A stretch of 14,694 nucleotides of DNA, taken from assembly GCA_016867955.1 (NCBI GenBank), contig VGIE01000013.1:1-14694 (forward strand). Reading direction: 5' to 3'. The notes below the pieces were generated by a model that worked only from the letters and a program-made list of their open reading frames with translations, was not told where the DNA came from and did no database searches. Shown here one piece after another: positions 1 to 6,300 of this stretch. Within the stretch, counting starts at the first letter, position 1, and every line of letters begins with the position of its first letter. The DNA is from Betaproteobacteria bacterium (GTDB lineage: Bacteria; Pseudomonadota; Gammaproteobacteria; Burkholderiales; SG8-39). The position numbers were made by a program, and so were the translations under genes.

Positions 1-130
1 GGTGATCGAGCGGTGGCGGAAGGACTACAACACCATACGACCCCACAGCTCACTGGGCTACCGACCACCGGCACCTGTGGCGATCAACCCGCAACCACCC
101 GTCTTGGAACAAGCGGCCGCTCTGCAGTAA
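1..130 (+). mobile_element. IS3-family transposase (OrfB-type), C-terminal fragment cut by the window edge
   Basis: Frame 2 is open from the window edge to a TAA at 128-130 and encodes 42 residues. It contains WRKDYN followed by RPHSSLGYRPP, the signature of the C-terminal end of the DDE integrase core in IS3-family OrfB transposases (W..YN..RPHSSLGY is the family hallmark). The DDE catalytic residues lie outside the window, so completeness cannot be judged. The reading frame differs from the longer open frame that starts at position 13, which is a shadow. Together with the AC-rich terminal sequence that follows, this marks the right end of an insertion element abutting a broken dehydrogenase gene. 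The family call is firm; the exact IS name is not determinable here. Confidence 0.85.
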
Positions 131-170
131 AGTGCGTCAATGAACCTGGCACAAAAAACCAGTCAGGCCA
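131..170 (+). repeat. Putative right terminal inverted repeat region of the IS
   Basis: Directly after the transposase stop lies the stretch GGCACAAAAAACCAGTCAGG (157-176 approximately), ending near GGCCA. Read on the other strand it starts TGGCCTGACTGG. This A-run between GGCAC and CCAG resembles the ends of IS3-group elements of proteobacteria. The matching left end is outside the window, so the repeat and any target-site duplication cannot be confirmed and the outer boundary is approximate. Confidence 0.45.
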
Positions 171-173
171 AGT

Positions 174-317
174 GCCGATTTCGGACTGCGGAAAATCGAC
201 GCCGAGCTGCACCTTGCCTCGGGTGATTCCGCGCATCTCACCGGCAACATCTATCCGGTGGACGGCGGACAGACCATGTCGATCTATCGCGGGCCCGCAC
301 CGCGCAGCGAGGCCTAG
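174..317 (+). pseudogene. Short-chain dehydrogenase/reductase (SDR), 3' remnant
   Basis: A frame ending at TAG 315-317 encodes about 47 residues. They include LASGDSAHLTGNIYPVDGG followed by QTM. This is the typical C-terminal motif of classical SDR oxidoreductases (LAS...S..TG....VDGG), which closes the substrate pocket and tetramer interface. The catalytic S..Y..K segment, the Rossmann fold and any start codon are absent. The fragment begins where the IS end stops, so the simplest reading is a gene truncated by IS insertion or an IS-mediated deletion. The first dozen residues before LASGD do not look SDR-like and may be IS-flanking or rearranged sequence. It is not expected to make a functional enzyme. 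Confidence 0.7.
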
Positions 318-328
318 CGGGGGCTTGA

Positions 329-355
329 GGCAGCACCTCCGGCTCGGGTGCCGCC
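329..355. other. Hairpin between SDR remnant and the AhpD-like gene
   Basis: GGCAGCACC (329-337) and GGTGCCGCC (347-355) form a 9-bp stem with one mismatch and a 9-nt loop. It lies 12 nt past the SDR stop and about 65 nt past the end of the convergent AhpD-like gene. There is no U-run, so it could be a weak or factor-dependent terminator or simply GC-rich sequence. The rest of 318-420 contains nothing I can assign. Confidence 0.3.
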
Positions 356-420
356 CGGATCATGTCAGTATTCGCCTTGCAAGCGTAGTAACGGAAGCCA
401 CATGACAATTTGACTATCAG

Positions 421-921
421 TTATGGTTGATACGCCGGCATGCCCGGCAGCGGGCAGACGTGGTCGATCACCAGCACCTTGGTCAGGCGGCCGAAGGCGA
501 AGTGCCGCGCGACAAGAATGCACAGCTCGACGATCTCGCCTTCGTTGAAGTGCTTGCGCAGGCGCTGGAAGATCCCGTCGTCAATGGCGTGGTGGTTGGT
601 GGTGAACAGCTCGGCGTACTCGATGGCCGCCTTCTCGGCCTCCGTGTACAGGTCGCTGTCGCGGAAATTGAGGATATTCTGGTACAGCACTTCGGCTGGA
701 ACCTGTCCCGTGCCCGACGGGAACCTTGTGTCCAGTCAGACCGGGCAGTCGTTGGCGATGGCGATCCGGTAGCGTGCCAGTTCGGCGACGCGATGCGGCA
801 GCGTGGCGTGGTCGTACACCGCGACGCGCAGGGCTTCGAGCGCGGCGCCGTGTTGCGGGCGCAGTGCGAAGATCCTGTCGCGTTCCGTGCCGTCGCCCTC
901 GGGGATGCGTATTCTCGTCAT
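421..921 (-). CDS. Carboxymuconolactone decarboxylase/AhpD-like protein with in-frame TGA (candidate selenoprotein)
   Basis: One continuous minus-strand frame runs from ATG 919-921 (GGAG eight bases upstream) to TAA 421-423. It is interrupted only by a TGA at 736-738. Reading the TGA as Sec gives 166 residues, a normal length for the CMD/AhpD family. The N-terminal part ends ELARYRIAIANDCPV (C59), the TGA is residue 62, and LDTRF follows. Family members carry C-x-x-C here, so the TGA replaces the second redox Cys (CPVU). The C-terminal part (EKAAIEYAELFTTNHHAIDD, later GEIVELCILVARHFAFGRLTKVL) is a well-preserved CMD helical domain with no further damage. CMD proteins are small all-helical decarboxylases or thiol peroxidase-like redox enzymes. 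Alternatives are a recent nonsense mutation of a TGC/TGT codon, or a sequencing error. The promoter is not obvious. Confidence 0.75.
696..735 (-). promoter_or_regulatory. Candidate bacterial SECIS hairpin
   Basis: The 40 nt directly after the TGA fold into a two-part hairpin on the minus strand. The outer stem is CTGGA (735-731) with TCCAG (700-696). The apical stem is TCCCGT (722-717) with ACGGGA (711-706), and the 5-nt loop CGGGC (716-712) has G at its second position. The loop starts 20 nt after the TGA. Published descriptions of bacterial SECIS elements ask for an apical stem-loop about 16-37 nt downstream with a G in the first two loop positions, which this meets. The first base after TGA is C, as in E. 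coli fdhF. In GC-rich DNA such hairpins also arise by chance. Confidence 0.5.
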
Positions 922-988
922 GGGTTGTCTCCGGGTATGTCATTTCGGGCCGGCCTGCGCAGGCGATATTAGCTTCATAGCGTCGTAA

Positions 989-1027
989 TTGGGCGACATT
1001 GCAGCAGGTATACTTTGCCGCCGGCAA
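989..1027 (+). promoter_or_regulatory. Weak promoter/operator candidate in the divergent intergenic region
   Basis: TATACT at 1009-1014 is a 5/6 match to a -10 box. The nearest -35-like hexamer, TTGGGC (989-994), is only 14 nt away, so the promoter is weak at best. Immediately downstream, TTGCCG-C-CGGCAA (1015-1027) is a perfect interrupted palindrome overlapping the expected transcription start, as an operator would. A short GCCC-TTC-GGGC hairpin follows at about 1032-1042. The region 922-1053 separates the AhpD-like gene from the divergent CoA-transferase. Confidence 0.25.
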
Positions 1028-1053
1028 TTGCGCCCTTCGGGCTTGAGGACCCT

Positions 1054-1191
1054 GTGCCCACCGACAAGATCGAGGACTTCCAGGGTTTGCGCGACTCGAG
1101 TCCGGTGCCCTTCGCCGGCCGGGAGCCGCTTTACACCCAGGCCGAGGTGGCGCCGTGCCCGGTTGCTAACCATCTGCATGAATACGCGTGA
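1054..1191 (+). CDS. Short ORF overlapping the CoA-transferase start (leader or displaced N-terminus)
   Basis: A GTG at 1054 with GAGG five bases upstream opens a 45-codon frame ending in TGA 1189-1191. This stop overlaps the GTG of the following CoA-transferase (GTGA). The peptide (starting VPTDKIEDFQGLRDSS, ending ANHLHEYA) matches nothing I can name. The large downstream ORF has no Shine-Dalgarno of its own, so this ORF either couples its translation or is its true N-terminus. Restoring one G at the junction (GCG-GTG instead of GCGTG) would fuse both into one protein of about 767 residues. It reads like a plausible helix across the join. I cannot tell translational coupling from a frameshift. 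Confidence 0.4.
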   Translation: MPTDKIEDFQGLRDSSPVPFAGREPLYTQAEVAPCPVANHLHEYA

Positions 1192-3356
1192 GTGAACTCG
1201 TGAACAATGCGGCAAGATCCTTGGCCGGCGCCACCGCGGGCGATGCCGCGCAGTTGTTGCGAGGCGCCCGCTTCATGCGCCTCGGCAGGAGCCGCGTCGG
1301 CGCAATGCTCGGCAGCCTGCTCGCCTGCCAGGGAGCGCGGGAGGTGCGGTCGGGCGAGGGCGGCGCGGGCGGAACGCCCGCGATGTCCCTTGATCCCGCC
1401 ATCGACATCGTGATCGATGACCAGACCGCGGCTGCCGGGACGCGCATCGAGGCGGCCGATTGGCGCCGGGCCGACCCGCGTGTCATCTACGTCCGGTTCA
1501 CCGATTTTCCGCGCACCCACCCGCGCTGGTCGGATCGCAGCACACTGGTCGATGAAATGATCCATGCGGAGCTGGGGCTTAACCGCATCGGTGGCGGGGT
1601 TCCCGACCCTGAGCCGCTATCGATGGCCAGCGCCTACGGCGCGATCTGGGGTGCCATTCACGTGGTGGCGAGCCTGAAGGCGCGTGATGAGTCCGGCTCG
1701 GGCAACCACGTCGAGTTCCCGCTCTTTGCGGCGGGCATCACGGTCATGGCGAGAAAGCTGCTCGAGCTGGATGACAAGCGGCTCGTCGACCCGCTGACAA
1801 TCCCTCACCTTCCGCTGGCGGAGATCTACGCCTGCGCCGACGGGCGTCATGTACAGATGCAGGGACACTCCGGCCGTTTCGTGGAGGCCATGTTGAAAGT
1901 TGGCGGGTGCATGGAGTGGTGCGAAGCGGCATCAACCGGGCTGCACCTGCTGCCTGACCGGGCGTCCGAAGAGATGTGGCGCGCGCGGCTCTCGGCAATG
2001 TTCAGGGAGCATCCTGCGCTGCAATGGGAGGAACAGATCAACGCCGCCGGCGGGGCCTGCACGGTGTGCAGGTCCAGGGCGGAGTGGCTGAACGTCGAGC
2101 ATGCCGATGCCGCCGGGATCATCGTCAAGGGCGTGAAAGGCCCCGCCGGCGCCGCGGGCCGTGAGCCGGTGCCGGTCGTCCCGGCCGTCAGGGCATTCGC
2201 TGCGGGTCCGGCGGGGAGCGCCGGCGCGGGCGCGCAAGACGCCGGGCTGCGATCGGCTGCCCCCGCCATGCCGGCTGCCAAAGCCGGTGCGAACACGGGT
2301 CTTCCCCTGGCGGGTCTTCGCGTCGTCGACTTTGCCATCATCCTCGCCGGGCCCACCTGCGGGCGCACCCTTGCGGAACTGGGTGCCGAGGTGATCAAGA
2401 TCGATGCTCCGGTAAGGCCCACCAGCATGTATGGGTGGCTGGACGTCAACCGCGGCAAGCGCAGCATCGCCCTTGACCTGACCCGGCCGACCGGGCGCGA
2501 CATAGCGCTTCGGTTGATGGCAAAGGCCGATGTTGTGGTCGAGAACTTTCGTGCCGGCAAGATGGACAAGCTCGGCCTCGGGTTCGCGGATGCGGTTCGC
2601 CGGAAGGGCGACATCGTCTATGCGTCCCTCAATGCCTTCGATTTCGGCGGCTCGTGGGCCGAACGCGCCGGATGGGAACACAATGCCCAGGCGGCAACCG
2701 GCATGCAGATGGCGCGTGCGCGCGACGGGACACCGCAGATGGTCCCGGTTCCGGTCAACGACTACAGCACCGGATTGCTGGGCGCCTACGGCGTGCTGCT
2801 CGGGCTGCGCCGCGCACGGGCGATGGGTACGGCGGTGTGGGTTGGCGGAAGCCTTGCGCGAACGGCTTCGTTCATCCAGTCGGAGGAACTGGCTGCGGCG
2901 ATGTCCGGAGGGCGCGAGCATGCGCCGGCGCCAACGCAGGCCGTTCGTTGCGCCGATGGCTGGGTGAGGATCCTGATCGAGACGCCGGAGGATTCGGGCA
3001 AGCTGCGGCAGATCGAGGCTTCGCTCGCAGGCGGCACATGCGCGGGATTGCTGGCCAGGCTGCGCGCCGAAGGGATTCCCGCGGTGCAGGAACTGACCGT
3101 CGCGGAACTGCAGGCCGATGGCAGCCTTGATGCCGCCGGACTGCGCGTGAGCTGGCAGCATCCGCACTGGGGGGCGATGCAGCAGATCGCCGCCCGACCG
3201 GAGGTGTCGGGGTTCGCCAGCCGCGCGGGTTGGCCCGCGCCCGACCCCGGCGACAATACCGATGAGATACTGGCGGGCCTGGGCTACAGCCGCCCTGAAA
3301 TCGCCGATCTCAAGCGCTCGGGAGCCGTCTCGGAAAGGGTCGCGTTGTTCTCCTGA
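1188..3356 (+). CDS. Tandem CaiB/BaiF (family III) CoA-transferase fusion
   Basis: This 722-residue protein carries two CaiB/BaiF-type domains joined by an Ala/Gly/Pro-rich linker (about 317-370). Single family members are about 400 residues. The C-terminal domain (about 371-722) is canonical: LPLAGLRVVDF, LAGPTCGRTLAELGAEVIKID, DVNRGKRSIALDL, ADVVVENFRAG, then NDYSTG, where D525 is the likely catalytic Asp that forms the acyl anhydride with the CoA donor. The N-terminal domain is diverged: it lacks the NR.KRS segment, and the catalytic Asp is replaced in PLSMASAYG (about 143-151), so it is probably structural. Family III enzymes move CoA between acyl-CoAs and carboxylates and work as interlocked dimers; a fusion could form a pseudo-dimer internally. 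GTG 1188 is the first possible start after an in-frame stop at 1179-1181. The gene converges on glmL with a 31-nt gap. The acyl substrate cannot be read from sequence. Confidence 0.9.
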   Translation: MSELVNNAARSLAGATAGDAAQLLRGARFMRLGRSRVGAMLGSLLACQGAREVRSGEGGAGGTPAMSLDPAIDIVIDDQTAAAGTRIEAADWRRADPRVIYVRFTDFPRTHPRWSDRSTLVDEMIHAELGLNRIGGGVPDPEPLSMASAYGAIWGAIHVVASLKARDESGSGNHVEFPLFAAGITVMARKLLELDDKRLVDPLTIPHLPLAEIYACADGRHVQMQGHSGRFVEAMLKVGGCMEWCEAASTGLHLLPDRASEEMWRARLSAMFREHPALQWEEQINAAGGACTVCRSRAEWLNVEHADAAGIIVKGVKGPAGAAGREPVPVVPAVRAFAAGPAGSAGAGAQDAGLRSAAPAMPAAKAGANTGLPLAGLRVVDFAIILAGPTCGRTLAELGAEVIKIDAPVRPTSMYGWLDVNRGKRSIALDLTRPTGRDIALRLMAKADVVVENFRAGKMDKLGLGFADAVRRKGDIVYASLNAFDFGGSWAERAGWEHNAQAATGMQMARARDGTPQMVPVPVNDYSTGLLGAYGVLLGLRRARAMGTAVWVGGSLARTASFIQSEELAAAMSGGREHAPAPTQAVRCADGWVRILIETPEDSGKLRQIEASLAGGTCAGLLARLRAEGIPAVQELTVAELQADGSLDAAGLRVSWQHPHWGAMQQIAARPEVSGFASRAGWPAPDPGDNTDEILAGLGYSRPEIADLKRSGAVSERVALFS

Positions 3357-3387
3357 GGGCGCTGCCGTGTTTTCTTGGCGCTCGCCG

Positions 3388-4767
3388 TCATGGCGTCCGC
3401 AGGCTTGCGCGCGCCAGGTTCCCGGCGGCTTCGGGCCATGCCTTCGCCATCAGTCCCACCGCGAAGAGCACGTAATCCCGGTCGATCAGCCGCTTCGCGG
3501 CGTCGCCCGGGACAAGCCCGCCCTGCCGGCGCGCCCGCGAAAGCGCCTGCGCGAGCAGTTCGCCGGCGTCGGCCCTGGCCGCGAAAACGCCGCCGCTGGC
3601 GATCACCACGTGCGCTTCGCGCAGATCCTTGCCGACTTGGAACCAGACGTCGCGGGCGAGGGGAGTTTGCTCCAGGCGGCCGGCGTGGCGACTCAGCGCC
3701 TCGGCCACCGCGGCGATGGCCAGTTCACGGTCGAAGCGGTCCTGCTCATGCAGCGTGTCGGGCGCGTCCACGCGGCGCTGCGCCTCTGCGATCACCTGCG
3801 CGGCGCTGGTGCCGAGCGCGTTCGACAGCGCCTCGGCCCCGAGCGCGTCGGTGGCGGCCGCGGCGCTCACTCTCAGGCCCAGGTCGCCCTCGACTGTTCG
3901 CTTGACGCGCGGCTCCGGCAAACCGCGCAGCACGGCGTCGGGCGGCGGCATCTCGCCGCCGATGGAATGCACGTCGGTGGTGGCGCCGCCGATGTCGACG
4001 ACTACCGTGGTGCCGAAGGCAGGCGCGCCGTCGGCGAGGAAGGCGGCAGCCTCCAGCACAGCGCGTGGCGTGGGCGCGAGACCGCCGGTTGCCCATTCGC
4101 GCAGCTGGTCGATGCCGCGCGCGTGCACGATGCGCTCGAGGAACACGTCCCGGATGGCGGCCTGCGCCGACTCGACCTTGAGCTCATCGATGGTCGGCAG
4201 CACGTTGTGCGCGGCGACCACCTCGAGCCCGCCGGCCTTGAGGATGGCCTCGCACGCCGCGCGCGCCGACTTGTTCCCGGCGAGCACTACCGTGACGGAC
4301 AGGGGCGCTTCGGCGTTGGCCCGGGCGAGTGTCTTCGCGTTGCCGGTGATGACCTCGCTGTTGCCGCCGTCGGTGCCGCCGGTAAGCAGGATGATGTCCG
4401 GCCTTGCGGCGCGCAGCGCGGCGATTTCATCGTCGGCAAGCGCATAGGCGCCGGTGAATACGACGCGAGCGCCGGCGCCCAGGCAGGCCTGCTTCGCGGC
4501 TAGACCGGTCAGGTCGGGCACCAGCCCGATGGAGGCCACCCGCAGCCCGCCTGCGGCGCTGCTGGTGGCGCCGCGGAACGCCAAAGTGCAGCCTTCGGGA
4601 ACATTGCGTTGCAGTTCGTCGATGACCGCCTGCGCGCCGTGCATGATTCCCTCGGCGAGCGTGGTCGGGAGCTGGCAGCGCCAGGCCAGCCGGCCCTCGG
4701 GCAGCGCCACCGCGACGCCCTTGGTCCAGGTGCTGCCGACGTCGATCAGGAGCGCGAGTTCAAGCAT
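3388..4767 (-). CDS. glmL: Methylaspartate mutase accessory protein GlmL (MutL-type ASKHA ATPase)
   Basis: 459 residues from ATG 4765-4767, the length of the GlmL/MutL family. It has two ASKHA-type phosphate-binding motifs, DVGSTWTK (9-16) and DIGGATTDVHS (258-268), and a TGGTDGGN loop (129-136). GlmL is encoded with glutamate mutase GlmES in clostridia and is thought to act as a chaperone or reactivase that exchanges damaged cobalamin, in the manner of diol dehydratase reactivases. The gene is last in the minus-strand operon, 49 nt after the solute-binding protein, and converges on the CoA-transferase fusion. No clear Shine-Dalgarno precedes it; instead a GC-rich hairpin ends eight bases before the ATG. 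The assignment is strong because glmS and glmE lie in the same operon. Confidence 0.92.
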   Translation of the reverse strand: MLELALLIDVGSTWTKGVAVALPEGRLAWRCQLPTTLAEGIMHGAQAVIDELQRNVPEGCTLAFRGATSSAAGGLRVASIGLVPDLTGLAAKQACLGAGARVVFTGAYALADDEIAALRAARPDIILLTGGTDGGNSEVITGNAKTLARANAEAPLSVTVVLAGNKSARAACEAILKAGGLEVVAAHNVLPTIDELKVESAQAAIRDVFLERIVHARGIDQLREWATGGLAPTPRAVLEAAAFLADGAPAFGTTVVVDIGGATTDVHSIGGEMPPPDAVLRGLPEPRVKRTVEGDLGLRVSAAAATDALGAEALSNALGTSAAQVIAEAQRRVDAPDTLHEQDRFDRELAIAAVAEALSRHAGRLEQTPLARDVWFQVGKDLREAHVVIASGGVFAARADAGELLAQALSRARRQGGLVPGDAAKRLIDRDYVLFAVGLMAKAWPEAAGNLARASLRTP

Positions 4768-4775
4768 TGATTCTG

Positions 4776-4795
4776 CCGGGCGCCGATCCGCCCGG
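4776..4795 (-). other. Intergenic hairpin between the solute-binding protein gene and glmL
   Basis: On the minus strand CCGGGCG-GATCGG-CGCCCGG forms a perfect 7-bp GC stem with a 6-nt loop. It lies between the solute-binding protein stop (4817) and the glmL ATG (4767) and covers the position where a ribosome binding site would be. Such stem-loops after a binding-protein gene can stabilise the upstream mRNA and lower downstream expression. There is no U-tract, so it is not a classical terminator. Confidence 0.45.
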
Positions 4796-4816
4796 TTGCC
4801 AGCGACGCAACGGCGA

Positions 4817-5869
4817 TTACCGGTACAGCTTGTCGAAAAGTGCGATCAGCGCGGCGTATTCCGGGGACACTTTCTCGGCGGTAATCTCGGTGCGCACGCG
4901 CTTGCGGTCCGGTGCGGCGAGCGTTCCGGGCAGGTTGCCGAGCAGGCTCGATGCGCGCCCGCCGCCGTTATGCGCGACCTGGCCCGCCGGGGACAGCATG
5001 TAGGCCGCAAAGAGCCGCGCTGCATTGGGGTTCTGCGCCTTGGCGTTGATGGCAATGAAGGACGGTGCCAGCGTGATGATGTCGAGGTAGGCGTAATCGA
5101 TCGGCGCGCCCGGAGTGCGGGACAGGACATTCACCGCCTCGTAGGGCAGCGCAGTGAACCCGACCAGGGCCTCGCCCGAAGTCACCAGTTGCGCGACGAG
5201 CGGCGGGCTTTGCACCATGCGCGGTCGCTGTGCAGCCAGTTTCTGCAGGAAGGCCTCGCCGTACTTCGGGTCCTTCCACAAGGCGTAGTAGAGCTCGCTG
5301 TAGGCCGGGGAAATCCGCGGGCTGCCGATGACGATCTTGCCGGTGAACTTCGGGTTCAGCAGGTCGTTCCAGGACTTCGGCACATCGGCCCCTGTCACCA
5401 GCGACTTGTTGAAGAACACGCCCTGGTACACCGCCTGCACCTGGGCGATGTGCTCGGTGCGGTCGGGGAACTTGATGTCGGCCGGCAGCGGTGCAATCTG
5501 GCTGTCGGCGATCCAGCGGTAGAGGGCGTAGCGGTCGGCGGTGATGAGTACGTCGGCGCTGATCTTGCCGGCGCGGATTTCCTGGTCCACTCGCGAGGTG
5601 AGCGGGCCGGAGGTAATTTGCGTGAAGGACACCGGAATGCCGTAGGCCTTCTCGAAGGACTCCGCGTCGCTCCGCAGCGCGACCACGCTGGAGGTGCCGT
5701 AGAAGCTCAGCTTGCCTTCGGCCTTTGCGGCGGCGATGAGCTTGGCGTCGGTCGGCATGGCGAGTTTGGCTTCTGCCGCGAGCGGGGTGCCTGCGTGCAG
5801 GAAGGCGAGGGCAGAAAAGGTGAGAGCGGTGGCAGAGAGCAGGGTGCGGCGTGTGGAGCTATGCGTCAT
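4817..5869 (-). CDS. ABC-type extracellular solute-binding protein (Fe(III)/polyamine-type fold), orphan
   Basis: 350 residues. I chose ATG 5867-5869 because AGGAG lies six bases upstream and the protein then opens with a signal peptide: MTHSSTRRTLLSA, a hydrophobic stretch, and AAEA near residue 32. An upstream in-frame ATG would bury the signal. The twin Arg resembles a Tat signal but is followed by TLL, so Sec export is also possible. The mature part has the family-1 binding-protein pattern (EGKLSFYGTSS, FEKAYGIPVSFTQITSG, SADVLITADRYAL, PKSWNDLLNPKFTGKIVIGSP), as in FutA/AfuA-like periplasmic receptors. Many proteins of this type bind organic anions rather than iron, and the pocket ligand cannot be read here. 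No intact permease or ATPase gene is in the window. Its position inside a catabolic operon suggests it captures the pathway substrate. Confidence 0.88.
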   Translation of the reverse strand: MTHSSTRRTLLSATALTFSALAFLHAGTPLAAEAKLAMPTDAKLIAAAKAEGKLSFYGTSSVVALRSDAESFEKAYGIPVSFTQITSGPLTSRVDQEIRAGKISADVLITADRYALYRWIADSQIAPLPADIKFPDRTEHIAQVQAVYQGVFFNKSLVTGADVPKSWNDLLNPKFTGKIVIGSPRISPAYSELYYALWKDPKYGEAFLQKLAAQRPRMVQSPPLVAQLVTSGEALVGFTALPYEAVNVLSRTPGAPIDYAYLDIITLAPSFIAINAKAQNPNAARLFAAYMLSPAGQVAHNGGGRASSLLGNLPGTLAAPDRKRVRTEITAEKVSPEYAALIALFDKLYR

Positions 5870-5924
5870 GTTGAACTCCTGATGGGAAGGAATGAACGAA
5901 GTTGCGGTCCTGGGGTGAATGCGG

Positions 5925-6239
5925 TCAGGGCACGGGCAGCTTGTAGAGCAGGACATGCTGCTGGGCGCCGTAGATGTCGCTGTCGGTGAGCGAGCCGGCC
6001 GGCGTCCAGCGTACCAGGCTCACCTTCATGGCCAGCGCGCTCTCATGGTTGTAGACCTGCACTTGATCGAGCGGCCGCCGGTAGAGCGCAGCCATCTTCT
6101 CGCGCGTGATGACCTGGGCGTCGCGCACGCGCCGGTAATCGGCCGGCTTGTCGAACAGCACGTCGAGCGTCAGGCAGAACGGGCCCGCGTTCTTGCTGCG
6201 GATGACTTTTGCGATCTGGTCGAGGGTCTGCATGGGCAT
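5925..6239 (-). CDS. DUF4387 family protein
   Basis: 104 residues from ATG 6237-6239, with GGAAGA upstream. A second Met two codons later is an alternative start. The sequence fits DUF4387: an early LDQIAKVIRSKNAGPFCLTLD motif region, then ITREKMAALYRR, and a C-terminal DSDIYGAQQH motif. The family is about 100 residues and has no established reaction that I know of. It is typically encoded next to AtuA/DUF1446 proteins, as here (the AtuA gene is three genes upstream in the same operon), and probably forms a complex or acts on the same intermediate. It lies 61 nt after glmE and 55 nt before the solute-binding protein. The family call is strong; the role is inference. Confidence 0.88.
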   Translation of the reverse strand: MPMQTLDQIAKVIRSKNAGPFCLTLDVLFDKPADYRRVRDAQVITREKMAALYRRPLDQVQVYNHESALAMKVSLVRWTPAGSLTDSDIYGAQQHVLLYKLPVP

Positions 6240-6248
6240 CGCTTCTTC

Positions 6249-6283
6249 CGTTGAATGTTCCGGGGGCCGTCCTGCTTTCAACG
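6249..6283 (-). other. Hairpin upstream of the DUF4387 ribosome binding site
   Basis: CGTTGAA and TTCAACG (6249-6255 and 6277-6283) are perfect 7-nt inverted arms around a 21-nt GC-rich loop in the glmE-DUF4387 gap. On the mRNA the downstream arm directly abuts the GGAAGA ribosome binding site of DUF4387. It may affect translation or mRNA processing at this junction; there is no direct evidence. Confidence 0.3.
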
Positions 6284-6300
6284 AATCATTTCCCCGGCTC

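Noticed and set aside
13..405. 130-codon plus-strand frame at the left edge
   Set aside because: It crosses the IS end and the SDR remnant in a frame different from both recognisable proteins; the sequence resembles no family.
421..690. Treating 421-690 as an independent 89-residue gene starting at GTG 688-690
   Set aside because: It begins in the middle of the CMD fold, has no ribosome binding site of its own, and is in exact frame with the upstream half across the TGA.
3360..3387. Possible bidirectional terminator between the convergent CoA-transferase fusion and glmL
   Set aside because: The 31-nt gap has a short T-run but no inverted repeat of useful length beside it.
4454..5989. 511-codon plus-strand open frame covering the solute-binding protein gene
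   Set aside because: Antisense shadow spanning two real genes and their intergenic gap; composition is Arg/Gly/Ala-rich without motifs.
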